In this document: positions 1 to 10,640 of the stretch, in pieces | Layout: each line of letters begins with the position of its first letter | How positions within the stretch are numbered: the stretch's first letter is position 1 | From: Phlebopus portentosus | Lineage: Eukaryota > Basidiomycota > Agaricomycetes > Boletales > Boletinellaceae | Length of the DNA: 64,000 bases | Assembly (NCBI GenBank): GCA_037892935.1 | Contig: JAYXKI010000010.1 | Span: forward strand, 248,001 to 312,000 | Direction: 5' to 3' | Notes under the pieces: model-generated | Databases searched by the model: none | What the model was told of the DNA's origin: nothing | What the model saw: the letters and a program-made list of their open reading frames with translations, nothing else | Translations under genes and position numbers: made by a program

Positions 1-122
1 TTTGTACCTTCGTCTCATTTCGGCCTAGTTTTCCTTCGCACAATGTCGGTTTCGAGATATCCGCAACAGGAAAAGGATCTCTGGTCTTGCGAGGTGAGTT
101 GCGGCGTCGAGCACCGACACTT

Positions 123-557
123 TCATGGTTTGGCAAGAGGGCAAATTGACCAAAGCGCCAAAGTCTGCACAAGATACTTCCGACTGAACGGCGGGTTTCG
201 TGCAAAAATGGTGCCTCGATGAAAAACATCTTGATTAAGAATGTACTTACAATTTGCAATGAAGCGACCAAAACCAAAGATGCACATGAAGATTAAATTT
301 AGGCCGGTGACAAGCATCCAAACATGATTTCGCAGGTCTCCAAAAGGTGGAGCGGAGCATTTGCCCAAACAACGAAGTCGGTGATAGTGCATTTTAAAGA
401 CGGGTTTAGTCTTAGCGTAAGTAGCTAGGTGGAGATACATGTGACATGCATTATGAATGCAGCTGAGTTGAGTGAGAGAACCGCAACAAATGTAATGAGG
501 ACCGGCTGTACGGTTCTGATCACCAGATAGTCGAACGACATGAACGATTCGAAGCAC
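123..557 (-). pseudogene. Remnant of an unrecognised gene, duplicated at about 31.5-31.85 kb
   Basis: An open frame of 144 codons with no ATG (it begins at GTG) and no recognisable domain. Its middle, read on the minus strand at about 330-440 (a stretch beginning TYAKTKPVFK), resembles the plus-strand sequence at 31,720-31,815 (TYAETKSILK, then a shared APP/APL..GD/ET segment). This fragment is therefore part of the inverted duplication rather than an isolated ORF. A hydrophobic stretch follows (LIFMCIFGFGRFIANC). The two copies have diverged and stop at different places, so I treat both as decayed exons of one unknown ancestral gene. Confidence 0.3.
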
Positions 558-1081
558 AGAGAAAGGCGCACCTTACATGTAAGTGGTCACGGAGAAACCC
601 AAATCATTAGCTGACACATGTAAGGCATAACTCTAGCCATCATTGAAAATTAACTGAACGAAATCGCGCGTAAGCAGCCGCACGTTCGAAGCGCTCGCTA
701 GCTTATCTGACCCTCGAAGAAAGGTTCGGCATCGAGTCAAAGGCTCTCAGAGCTCCAGAGCGATTTCTCTCAGCAAAGCGTCAACCACTTACTTTACCAA
801 GTTTCCCTACCGCTTATTGATACGGTTTGCACATTTCATACCAGACCTGGCGCACATCGTGCAGACTGGCCAGTAATCAGATTAGGACATGGTAGAACTT
901 CTGCTAGTGACTTTATGATTCAGTCATCACCGCGCGCAGAGATCGGGGACTTCTAGCCGTTTGATGGTAATGCTGCTATGCGAGATATCAGATATGCAAC
1001 AGATGCATAGCCCAGTTTTGCTGGGTCACACAGACATACTCACGGATATGATCGTCAACTCTTGATGCCTATGAGTGCATA

Positions 1082-1552
1082 ATGATCACTGTGGCTAGAG
1101 TCCTTTGCAGAAGCGCACACCGTTCCTGTGTCTACGATATTGTCCGTCCGTGGCCATGGTGGTTGAAGTTGGCATTCGTCGATCTCATTTCATTCGGAGA
1201 GCCAATTGGATGTGTCTATGGACTATTCGCTGGAATGTATACCTTCAAACATACTGACCCTTCTCACTAGATTAGTGCTACTTCCTGGGACAACATTTCT
1301 GTATGCTTCTAGGTAGAGTGCATAGCTTCGAAACTGGACGGAATCAAAAACTGGACGAATAATTTATGTCATAATGAAACGTGGGAAATTGCCTTTTACG
1401 CCACTCTGTGGCGTATTCCTTTGTACAAAGGATGATACTTCCTTTTCACAGAATCTACGCCCACCACGAACCTCTCGGATTAGATTCCGCATACATCTCG
1501 TCCATACTCATTCCCGATAGCTACCATCACTTCCCAAACCTTTTCTAACAAT
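1082..1552. other. Non-coding upstream region of AT-hook gene A, shared with the right arm
   Basis: No gene is supported. Positions 1,180-1,280 match the reverse complement of about 30,900-31,000, and 1,360-1,440 match the reverse complement of about 30,715-30,800, including a block rich in GCCACTCTGTGGCGT. The conservation marks it as upstream sequence carried with the duplicated cassette. The 62-codon open frame inside it is not kept intact in the right arm. Confidence 0.5.
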
Positions 1553-1782
1553 GTCTAACGGTCAGTTGATCTGCTCGCATTCAAGCCACAACCATCTAAC
1601 ATCCACAACCCGTCAATTATACAGTGCTTAAGCGAAGATGGCGAGAACTAAACGGCATAAGCGATCATTCCAGTCCCGCTTCTGCCTACATTGCGACTAG
1701 CCCCGGATCAGACTTGATAAACGGGCACACTCAAAATTTGGCCAACTGGCCACCAAAGCTTCGACGGAAGTTTGTTAAAGGC
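1552..1782 (+). other. Candidate 5' exons of AT-hook gene A
   Basis: An ATG at 1,552 (MSN) is followed by a possible intron and, after ACAG near 1,624, by an exon reading VLKRRWREL...NLANWPPKLRRKFVKG. The same exon occurs in the right arm (30,527-30,350, minus) and in copy B (about 9,120-9,300), so it probably belongs to the ancestral gene. In A and C the exon ends AAAG|GCAAGT, which would be a GC donor, while B has GTCAGT. Downstream, the frame that leads into the main ORF carries a TAA near 1,906, so how these exons join the main ORF is unresolved. Confidence 0.45.
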
Positions 1783-1973
1783 AAGTCTTGTCTTTCAGTA
1801 TAACTACAGTGTCAGTCACGCTATTCGGCGCGACCTCAACGTGGTTTCTCGAGAACACCTCCCCAAGATGGTTCTCAAACACTCAAGCCACAGCTAGACA
1901 AACTAAGTAAACCTCCGAGGCTGACAGTACTCCGACAGAGGACACAAAAGCAACCACGCCTAACGGATTTCCT

Positions 1974-3293
1974 ATGCCAATATCTTCGAGTGCTCTCCCA
2001 GAGACCGCGTCTGCAGTTGATCAGTCAACAAAGGTGGAGTCCACAATGATTTCCCCTGTCGACTCCTCATCTGGTTCCGACACGGACATCGAGTCGTCGC
2101 GTGCCACTCTCGTCACCGCTCTTGACTCATCATCGAGCCTTTTATCGTCTCTGGGTCCCTCCTCACCTTCGTCGTCATCATCTTCTACGGGTGCTTCATC
2201 GTACTCGGTCACTCAAAAAGAAGACCGACAAGCCTTGACGACCGACAAAGACCCGAGACGCAATACGAGTAAAAGGTGCCGACCTGCGACAAGTAGGCCT
2301 GATGCGCGAACTCTCAGACCACTCGGTCCGAAGCATCTCGAATTCGGGTATAAGGTTGCGAGAAAGAACCTCTCAGCTGCTGTCGCAACTGCAGTAAATG
2401 AATTGTTCGGTTTCTCCATTCCAGTACGGAACAAAGAAACCGAAGCTAAGCGGCCAGGAAAGGGATGCATCCCCTTATTGCGACAGCATCCGCTGGTACG
2501 CAAAGCAGCGGATGCAGTGGATGAGGCTGACCGGTTATTGGAGGAGGCTCTCGCACGTGGAGAGAACTGGAACACGAAGGTGCCAGACGAGTGGATGCAG
2601 CAGGACGACCAGACAGAATATGAGTGGGGTTGCGATAAACCGGAAGCCAAAAGTGAAAAGGAGACCAGAAGATTAAGGGCACGCATTGTACGTCCTAACA
2701 ATCTCGAGTCGAATTCTCGCAAGCGCCGGAATCCCGAAGTAAAGAAAAACGACGTCTCCGGCGAGAAAGAGATGAGCGCGTCAGGCTCAGGTGACGCCGT
2801 TGTACAACCTAAAGGAAAATCCATCGACATATCATCGTTCTCAACGACGACTGGCAGTCTCAATGAGCGCGAACGACGATCGCGTTCGCAATCACCTTCG
2901 GCTCCCAAGTTGGACCCTTCCTCCTCTCGCGCTGTGAGCGCAGAACCCGATGTGCCCCCTGCTCCCGCATTCGGGAAGCGCAGTCGTGGTCGGCCCACAA
3001 AGACTGCTTTTGAGACTGCGGGCAGCGTGATGGAAACAGAGACGTCCGCTGTGACAGCCCAGAGTCCAGTCCTGGGTTCCTCAATGATGAAGTTTCGCTT
3101 AGATCCGCCCGCAAAAAGTCAACCACCTGCCGCACCACGAGTACAGCGCAAGAGAGGAAGACCTCGAAAGTATCCTCTACCGCCTCCCGTTCCATCACTG
3201 GACCAATTGCCGAAGAACGCTGCTGCAGCAATGGCTGCGCAAGACTCGGAAAGGCGCTCTTCGAAGAGGCGAAAAATCATTTCTTCCAAATAA
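1974..3293 (+). CDS. Ser-rich AT-hook nuclear protein, copy A
   Basis: The main open frame gives 439 residues. The N-terminal ~85 residues are low-complexity Ser/Thr/Pro. The conserved core (about residues 110-235) contains LRPLGPKHLEF, ELFGF and DEADRLLEEALARGENW and is close to the copy at 28,816-30,072. The C-terminus carries basic hooks (RGRPTK; KRGRPRKYP, a classic AT-hook) and ends in a lysine/arginine-rich tail (SKRRKI) fit for nuclear import. AT-hooks bind the minor groove of AT-rich DNA, so a chromatin or transcription role is inferred; no catalytic domain is visible. The ATG at 1,974 is the first in this frame after a TAA near 1,906; upstream exons are possible. The core is far better kept than the flanks, which suggests selection. 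Function is otherwise unknown. Confidence 0.65.
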   Translation: MPISSSALPETASAVDQSTKVESTMISPVDSSSGSDTDIESSRATLVTALDSSSSLLSSLGPSSPSSSSSSTGASSYSVTQKEDRQALTTDKDPRRNTSKRCRPATSRPDARTLRPLGPKHLEFGYKVARKNLSAAVATAVNELFGFSIPVRNKETEAKRPGKGCIPLLRQHPLVRKAADAVDEADRLLEEALARGENWNTKVPDEWMQQDDQTEYEWGCDKPEAKSEKETRRLRARIVRPNNLESNSRKRRNPEVKKNDVSGEKEMSASGSGDAVVQPKGKSIDISSFSTTTGSLNERERRSRSQSPSAPKLDPSSSRAVSAEPDVPPAPAFGKRSRGRPTKTAFETAGSVMETETSAVTAQSPVLGSSMMKFRLDPPAKSQPPAAPRVQRKRGRPRKYPLPPPVPSLDQLPKNAAAAMAAQDSERRSSKRRKIISSK

Positions 3294-3720
3294 ATTGATC
3301 TTCCGATGGTAATCTCTCCACACGTGGAACGGTACATTTCTTTCATCTTCTTTCTCTCTCAGGGTCTTGGTCCGTAGCATGGTCACGCATTTCTTCTATC
3401 ATCCTATCAGTGTCGCCTTTTCATTCAGCATCTAGCACAGCATCAGAAGATGTACGCACACACAAGAGCATTGTACACTTTACTTTTTTTTTCTTTCTAT
3501 TCGCTTATAATGTACATCATCATACCAAACTCTCTGTGCATTCAGGATCCATAGACGGCCGACGATATTGAAGAAGTGATATCTGACATCATTTTGAGCA
3601 ATCAAAGCAAGAATTGGCGAGTGCAAAAGAACAGAGTTGACTTACATAAACAAATATGACCTGATCCTGAGCACCTCAAATCATTCCTTACAGCTTCACA
3701 ATGCTTCCGCTTACGATCAC
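3294..3720. other. 3' flank of AT-hook gene A
   Basis: No gene is supported. The stretch from the AT-hook stop to about 3,720 is conserved with the 3' flank of copy B (about 10,650-11,050), including a shared block reading GACATCATTTTGAGCAATCA. This shows that the whole transcription unit, not only the coding region, was duplicated. Only part of it is recognisable at the matching place in the right arm (28,565-28,815). Confidence 0.5.
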
Positions 3721-3723
3721 GCG

Positions 3724-4130
3724 TCAGCTCGACCTTTCACGAGCCCCATTGCGTCTCCTAAGGGGATGGGACCGCTGGTGCTGGTGACGTGGAGATAGTT
3801 GGAAGCTCATTCTCCAATTCGAGGTCAAGATTGCCGAGGATCGAAAACCCAACTTCGAAAAGAGGGCCCAAAAGTTGAACTTGTGAGAAGGAATAAACGT
3901 CGTCAGGTCTACAGTGATTATCACATAGAAGCGGCAACTCTGCTGAGCCTGCAAATTTCACTTTTTTCGTGAAATTTCTCAGATCTATCAGGAAAGTAGC
4001 TACGGTCTTCTTGATTGTTCTGTAGGCGTACGGCCTAGCTGCCGGTGACCGAGGACATCGAGTCTACGCGGCTATCGAGAGCCTTGACATTCTGAGGAAG
4101 AAAACCGAGCCTTAGTATGGCCGCAGATAA
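3724..4130 (-). pseudogene. Remnant of the convergent gene of the cassette, copy A
   Basis: On the minus strand a short open frame ends with a segment reading LGNLDLELENELPTI. Equivalent segments occur in copy B (SLDFELDEELPTI, about 11,275-11,235) and in arm C (NLDLELDEEIPTI, plus strand, about 28,087-28,125). A second shared patch lies at 4,030-4,130 (regulatory or exon sequence also seen at 12,380-12,480 and 26,700-26,800). The middle of the ancestral gene is missing here relative to arm C, so this copy is truncated. No domain is recognised. The gene faces the AT-hook gene tail-to-tail in all three copies. Confidence 0.4.
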
Positions 4131-4558
4131 TTTGAAGGTCGCATTGATATCACGTCTGCCAGTGAGTCGCTCGTCCTCGTCGAGGACTCGGGTAAGAAAG
4201 AATAGAAGTCATGCTTAGTTAGGGAAGCCGATCAGTGATCGACGATTGTAGTACCAGTACCTTCAAGTTTTGCAGTGTGCAGAATCGTGGTCGACTATAA
4301 CTCTGCTACGTACCATCATTACCGTATCGGCATATAAACGTTCTGCTTGGATTGGTATCCTATTTACTCTGGATTGAAACACCTGATCTGCGAATATGTG
4401 TAGAAATGTTGTTACTGGCAGCACTTCGAGCCAACTGGCCCGAGAATTCAGAATTCGACTGCATGTACCTAAAACGCGTCTCTTGTATTCACTCGACACA
4501 ACAAAACATTCGAGTGGCAGCAAGTCACGACCGCGTTTCATACTCCGACAGCCAGCAG

Positions 4559-4565
4559 TATAAAT
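4559..4565 (+). promoter_or_regulatory. TATA box of membrane-protein gene A
   Basis: TATAAAT lies 66 bp before the ATG at 4,631 and is followed by a pyrimidine-rich stretch (CTCTCCCCCCACTCTCCTCC). Box and tract are both conserved upstream of the inverted paralogue (26,222-26,228), which supports a real core promoter. Confidence 0.7.
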
Positions 4566-4630
4566 CTTGCCACTCTCCCCCCACTCTCCTCCTCATAACT
4601 TGATCTCCTTCTTTGTGCACGCGCGCAAAA

Positions 4631-7539
4631 ATGATCTGGTTTACGCATATACTTGTCTTTCTAGCTCAAGCATTAGTCTTAATCCACGCAGATGTCTGCC
4701 GTACCCTTGATATCATCAATACCCATACGTTTCCCTACCATCGCCACGCTTCCACCCACCTCTATGGCCTCCTTTGCTCCTCCACTTCTCAGGATTCCGA
4801 TTACGCTCCTTATACTCCTGAACCTGAAACCTGGTATCTTTCAACTCCTGAACCTATCGTCCTGTCTCTTCCTCCCCCCGAGCCTGTAGCTCCCATCGTA
4901 GTCCTCCCCTCGCCCACGCGTACGGTGGCACCCTTCATCGCTTCGGACACCTGCTCGCTTTCTTCTGACTACTCTTCCTATACGGACGGTCCGACTGCTC
5001 TATCGACGGAACCGACCGGGAACTCCGGTGATGTCGATGACCAGGATACAGCTGCACATTACCGAGTATCTCAGGCTCTAAGTAAGGATGCTTTCAAGGC
5101 AAAACGTCCACAACCGATCCATGTCGAAGTTTATATCGGTCTCGCTGTCTGTTGCATTTCCACATTACTCGGTGCTTTCATCGTTGTCTCTCGGACTGAG
5201 TCTGCACATGCAAAGGAAACATCCACCGTTCCCCGTAGAAGGTCAACGTCTCCTTATAAGGCAGAAACCGAGCCCGATGGCGAACACAATCATTCCTCCT
5301 TCGTATTTGCTCAGCCTGAGGTATGCTCCGTCTTCATCATTGGGGGTTCTGGTCCGGTGCTGACTGTGTACAGTCTCAATTTCCGTTCTCGGACATGGTT
5401 TACGAACAAGCAATTGCATCGACACTCGCTGAGCTGGCTTTCACTACTACCCAGGACTGCGACGGAACAACTCATGGCACTATCAATCTCGTAAGAATTG
5501 AGCTGTTTCCTCGTAGATGTTGAAGGTGATTATCTATTGTTGTTCAGGACATGGAACACAACTGCGGCAGCAACCTCGGATCCGGACGACAGGAAGAAGA
5601 CACTTTCGTAAATGTACGCTCAAAGTTTATTGCTAAAGATTTTCACCTAATGCTGTCCATGTATAGCCTCGATTTGACTCCTCGGACGGTGTTCAGCAGG
5701 ATCGGAAGACTTCTCTGCGAGGCTCGGGATTGCTCTGCATCGCCACCAGCACCACTAGAACCGTCTCCAATAAGAACGCCGTCGTGACTTACAACAAGCG
5801 CCGCATGAATAGGTCGGAAACAAGGTCCAATGTCGTCACAATGGTGAGACTGAATTTCACCGTCTCGCACCGTGCAAGTCTAATCATAGTGCCACTTGTT
5901 GGGTCTAGTCTAATGACGAAAGCCTCGCTTGTACCACGGCAAATGATATCACAGGTGCTACCGTCTCGACCTCTGAACTGACGCTCGTTGCGCTGCCTAG
6001 CCAGGAAGGTGAATTGAGCTCCAAGTCGGAAATTGTTTCGTTCTCGGGTCTCATTGAGAGCTCCGGGAGTTCTGATAGTTCCGCTTCCGTCTCCATTACT
6101 TTGAATGATGGCATGGGCAACTTTTTGGTATGTGAACCAAGCTAGTTCTTGCTGACAAAGCCTTATTCTTTTCGCTTTATCCGTCCACTATCAATCAGGA
6201 CAAAGCGAACGGTGTCAAGGAATTTTTATACGCGGAACAAGCCGACGATTTGGAAGCAGCTGCTTTAAATTGCTCGGCGCACGCTGTCGTTCCTTCCCGT
6301 GGCTCAGAAGAGGATGAGCGCGTCGTCATTCCTTTGGGACTGAGTACGAGTATCTGGGCGCATAATACGGAGGACTTGTCCGAACAGTCCTCAGAAAGCG
6401 CCAGTCCTGAGTCCGACGTAAGTCATGATTTTTGAAGCAATTCGCGATGCATTCTGACTTCTTCTTCGATACCGTACTAAAGCTCACCGAAGCCGCTTCG
6501 CGACACGGTAAGAATGCGTCCTTCGAGGTGTCGACTTTCAGCACCCTTGCAGTAAGTTCTCCCGATGACTTGAAGAACAGAGTTTAATCGTAACATGTTT
6601 GCAGTCAACGCAGAGTTCTCCGTCTGTCGGCTCTACTAGTGCAGGCGCACCGAGAAAGCACGCTGGATTTCTTCGCGCCCTTCATGCTGTCATCAAGGAA
6701 TCTGTGGAAGGAAGGCAGAAGGAAGGATTCTCGTTGAGTAAGTCTCCTGAATACGTTCAATGAAATACGATTCACTGGGGTTTATCTGGTTTTCTCTCGG
6801 TAGGGCCCAGTCTCTTGAGAAGCACCGTCACTCAAGACGCTACGAATGGTCGATTTCCACCCAACCAGGTTCCACGTATGCTTCCGATAGCTTCGATCGC
6901 AATGCAATATGAGCTGACTACTTTTCTCTTGGTAGCCGAAGCTATTCCCTCGCCTTCTCGGTGCATTCCGAGGAAAGTTGGCGAGTCCGCTCACTCACTT
7001 TCGCGTAAGTCCCCAGTTGGCGAAGATGCAATGCAAGAGAAGCTGACAGCCTTCACCTCGTCATCCAAAGCTATGCGGTCGCGACCCGAGAGTCTCTGCG
7101 CCTCAGGGGAAGACAATCATAGAAATGAACTACCAACTACGCGTATGTCCGTGATTTGTAAAGCAACCTGCGGAGATTGACTGCTCTTCTCTTCCTAGCC
7201 GAAGCTACTCCTTTGAAACGCGCTTCTCGCAGTTCGTCCGGGGGCGGCAACACGAATAATGAATCTGCTCGCAGTAAGTTTTCCGAATAGCTGAAAAGTC
7301 CTGCTGGAAGCTGAACCGCCTTGTCTCGGTAGAGAATAGCGCTCAAGGGAAATGCGATACTTCTCGCGGCTCTCCGGGAGACGCACATGACAATTCGCAA
7401 TCAAGACAGCGTATGTTCTCCGAATATGTCGAACATGCTGTGGTGTAAATTGACTGTTTTCGGCCTTACAGAAAACCTGCCTCGCTACAAGCCTGGTCGT
7501 GGTCCATCAGGTATGCCCTGGATACGAAGACCCATATAG
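4631..7539 (+). CDS. Secreted/single-pass membrane protein with mini-exon tail, copy A
   Basis: The first exon opens with a signal peptide (MIWFTHILVFLAQALVLIHA). A Pro/Glu/Ser-rich ectodomain with TPEP repeats follows, then one membrane segment (about residues 180-200, YIGLAVCCISTLLGAFIVV) and a basic patch (RRR). At least a dozen exons follow. From 6,606 on the frame can be traced through symmetric phase-1 mini-exons of 72, 69, 72, 75 and 78 nt to a stop at 7,537-7,539. The predicted cytoplasmic part is Ser-rich with no known fold. The start is the first ATG after a conserved TATA box; the ORF extends upstream only through a non-ATG codon. The inverted paralogue keeps the same exon pattern and stop context, so both copies look functional. 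Role unknown; a cell-surface sensor or anchor is the inference. Confidence 0.65.
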
Positions 7540-7585
7540 GCATGCAATTGCCGAGCTGTCGCGTCATCCCTTCGAGTACACCTAA

Positions 7586-7684
7586 ATCACCTATACACCA
7601 TGCTGAAACAGCCTGATTAGACCAGGGTCAAAGGGCCCATGACCAGGGTCTAATTGGACCGGTTCGGCATGGCGTATAGGTGAT
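7586..7684. repeat. 99-bp near-perfect palindrome (foldback element), arm A
   Basis: The sequence reads ATCACCTATAC..CCATGC at one end and GCATGG..GTATAGGTGAT at the other, with the centre at GGGCCC (7,633-7,638). The two halves match over nearly their whole length, so the strand can fold into a ~48-bp hairpin. A second copy with the same centre and ends lies at 23,105-23,203. It sits 46 bp past the stop codon of the membrane-protein gene. Confidence 0.85.
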
Positions 7685-7699
7685 CGCAATGGAATTAAT

Positions 7700-8650
7700 C
7701 TCCATTGCTTTTCCGATATTCTTATCCAAGTCGATCACTCTCTCTTTGGTTTACGCGTCTTCGTATCTCGGTTCTTGATTCGTGTCTGCCCATCTCTGTA
7801 TGTAGTTTCGTCTCTCTCTCTAGCTCATTTCTCTTCGTATTCGATCGTCTGCTTGGACTGTGTACCCTTTTCTTGTGTATTCTCTCCAAGCGACTGCTCG
7901 ACGCCTCTTCGATTCTCACACTTTATCCCAACTTCCCCGTATTTTATTTCCACATATCCGCGTCTCTTTTCTTGATTCCATCCTGCCCAACTCTGTATAT
8001 ACTTTGTCCCTCCGTATTCGGCTGTCTGCTTGGACAGTGATTCCTTTTTCTTTCCTAGAGCTTACCTGCTCGTCTTTCTCATGCTTCATTCCTACGCATT
8101 TTCTCTGATACAAGACGATATTTCAGTGCAAACCCTCCATCATTCTTCTACTATATATTTTGTCTAGTGTTCTTTTGTTTTCACATCCCCGTGTCTCTTT
8201 TCTTGGTTCCCTGCCCAGCTCTATATGTACTTTCGTCTTTCTCCGGCTTTTTCTCTTCGTATTCGGCTATTTGCTTGATCAGCGTTTCCTTTTTTTCTTA
8301 GCGCCTACCTGCCGCTTCTTCATCTCTCATACTTTATTCTATTTCACATATTTTCTCTGATACAAGCCGATATCTCAGCATGGTTCCGAACCTCCATCAC
8401 TCTTCTGCCATGATATTTTGTCTTTTGTTTCCACATCTTCGTGTCTCTTTTCTTGGTTTTGATTACCCATCTCCATTTGTCGTTTCGTCTCTCTCCGACG
8501 CATTTCTGTTTGTATTCAGCTGCCCGCTTGGACTGTGTTCCATTTTCTTGTGTAGTCTCCCAGCGGTCGTCTGCCGCCTCTTCTATTTCTCTCTATTTCT
8601 ACGTATTTCCTCTCGTACAAAACGATTTCTTAGTACAGAAATAATTTGCC
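7700..8650. repeat. Pyrimidine-rich tandem repeat, about four units of 205-250 bp (arm A)
   Basis: Units share the phrases CGTGTCTCTTTTCTTG, TCTTCGTATTCGGCTG and GCTTGGACTGTG. Anchors fall near 7,753, 7,961, 8,190 and 8,440. The top strand is strongly C/T-rich. Open frames through it encode repetitive hydrophobic peptides but no exon structure, so I read it as a minisatellite-like block. Three inverted units occur at the same place in the other arm (22,290-23,060). Confidence 0.75.
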
Positions 8651-9049
8651 TGTTTGTTTCTTATGTATAAGTGTGCCGATGTATTAGAAATATCTACGAC
8701 TTTTTGCGCGACTTCTAATTAGTCTCTGAAAGTCGCCGCACACACATCATGTGCCCAGCATTTTCAGTGAGACGAATGCGCTGTAAACTTTGGCAACGAA
8801 AGCGACTGTGAGCGACACATCCGTAGGATTGAACTAAAATGAAAAGCGGATGTAAATAGAGCATCGGTTGGCAGGTTATCGCGATCAACTCGATTCTTTG
8901 GTATGACAACACAACAAGCATGTGTTTCATCGTCTCATTTCGCCTTCTCTTTGCACCGAATCTGGTTCCGACCTCGGAGACAAGATACCATATCCGCAGC
9001 AGGAAAAGGAACAGTCCAGGTGTCCATCACTTCCTAATCTTTTCCTAAC

Positions 9050-10640
9050 CATGTGGTAAGCTGACCTGCTCTCCCTTCAAGCATTAAGCATCTACATCTC
9101 CTCGATATTAGTGCTTAGGGCTTAAGCACAGACTGAGAGAACCGGAAGGCATGAGGATTCAAGTATCAAACCGTAGCTTTGCGATGCATCCAGTTCCGCT
9201 GCTGTCTACATATCGACTGGCCCCGAGCCAGATTCGGTAAACGGGCACATTCGAGATGCAACCAACTGGCCACCAGAGCTTCGATGGAAGTTTATAAAAA
9301 GGTCAGTCGAGTTCTTTTGATGTAACTATTGTGTCAATCGCGCTGTTAGGCGCGACTTCTTGGGAATGCCTCTCCCAAACACTCAAGCCACAGTTAGACA
9401 AACCATCCGAGGCTAGCAGTGCTCCAGTCACAGAGATCACGAAGTCAACTAAAAATATTCCTCACGACGCCGCTGCTCCGAAACCTTCAATTGTTCTCTC
9501 AGGGACCGTGACAAAGGTGGAGATCATAATGCTTTTCCCTGTCGGCTCAGCATCTGGTTCCGACACGAATTGTAGCATGCCACTCCCGTCACCGCTCTTG
9601 ACTCATCATCAAGCTCTTCATCACCTCCGCTCCCCTCCTCATCCTCTACGGGTGCTTCATCGTACTCGGTCACTCAAAAGGAAGACCAACAAACCTCCAC
9701 GACCGACGATGTTCCAAGGCGCAACGCGCGCAGAGAACGCCAGCCTGCGACAAGTAGACTCGACGCAAGAACCCTTAGGCCACTCGGTCCGAAGCATCTT
9801 GAGTACTGGTTTAAGGTCGCGACGAAGAACCTCTCAGCTGTTGCGCAACTGCATGTTTGGTCTATCCATTTCAGTGAGAACTTAAGTACGAAGGTACCGG
9901 ACGAGTGGATGCAGCATGATGATCAGGCAGAATATGAGAGGGGCTACAAGAAACCGGAAGCTGAAAATGGAAGGGAAATCAGAAGGTTAAGGGCACGCAT
10001 TGTACGTCCTCACGCTTCTGAGTCGCGTAAGCGATCTCGCAAGCGCTGGACTCTCGAAGTGAAGATAAACGACGTCTCCAGAGAGAAAGAGACGAACTCG
10101 TCAGGCTCAGTTGATCGCACTGTAGAACTTAACGTAAAATGCACCGACGCATCCTTGTACTTCTCACCAACTGACAGTCTTGATAAGCGCGAACGATGAT
10201 CGCGTCCACGTTCAACTTCGGTTCTCAGGCCGGATCCTTCCTCCTCGCCCGCCGTGATCGCAGAGCTTGACGTGCCATCTGCCCCAGCGTCCCAGAAGCG
10301 TAGTTGTAGGCAGCCCAAAGAGCCCGCTCCTGAGACTTCGGCTAGCGTGATGGAAATAGACATGTCTGTCATGACACCTCAGAGTCCAGTCCCGGCTTCA
10401 TCGAGGATGAAGTTCAGGTTAGAGCGGAGAGCAGACCACCTCCCGTACCATCCGTGAATCGTAGAAGCGGACGACCTCGAAAGCACCCGATGGTGCCCCC
10501 TGTCCCGGCACTGGGACAATTACCGAAGAATGCCACTGCTGCGAAGCCCGCGACGGATGTGCAGGAGTCAAAAGGCGCTCTTCAAAGAGGTGAATTATCG
10601 TCTCTTCTTAAATTGTACTCAGATGACAACCCCGCAACGC
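9050..10640 (+). pseudogene. Broken AT-hook gene, copy B
   Basis: This is a third copy of the Ser-rich AT-hook gene in the same orientation as copy A. It retains the 5' exon (MKVYKK-like end near 9,290), the SGSDT motif near 9,555, a fragment of the core near 9,780-9,860 (HSVRSI frame, shifted), the RRLRARIVRP segment near 9,985 and the C-terminal GRPRKHP hook near 10,470. Frameshifts after about 9,570, a deletion of the DEADRLLEEALARG core between about 9,860 and 9,890, and a stop at 10,197-10,199 break the frame. Its 3' flank still matches that of copy A. It is useful as an outgroup for the other two copies. Confidence 0.7.

Larger units (their letters stand above)
350..8715. repeat. Left arm (A) of a large imperfect inverted duplication
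   Basis: Most of this segment has a reverse-complement counterpart at about 22,215-31,900. Paired landmarks are the gene remnant at 350-440 with 31,720-31,815, the GCCACTCTGTGGCGT block near 1,421 with about 30,753, the AT-hook gene (1,974-3,293 with 28,816-30,072), the membrane-protein gene (4,631-7,539 with 23,249-26,156), the 99-bp palindrome (7,586-7,684 with 23,105-23,203) and the pyrimidine-rich tandem repeat. The inner edge is near 8,715, after a shared motif reading AGAAATATCTA/TAGATATTTCT. Insertions and deletions distinguish the arms; for instance the convergent-gene region is much longer in the right arm. Boundaries are estimated by eye. Confidence 0.85.

Noticed and set aside
2213..2998. 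261-codon minus-strand open frame antisense to AT-hook gene A
   Set aside because: It mirrors the codon bias of the sense gene, and the homologous antisense frame in copy C is interrupted; it has no domain.
7705..8670. Several hydrophobic open frames with similar peptides
   Set aside because: They arise from reading the C/T-rich tandem repeat and show no splice signals or membrane-protein topology.
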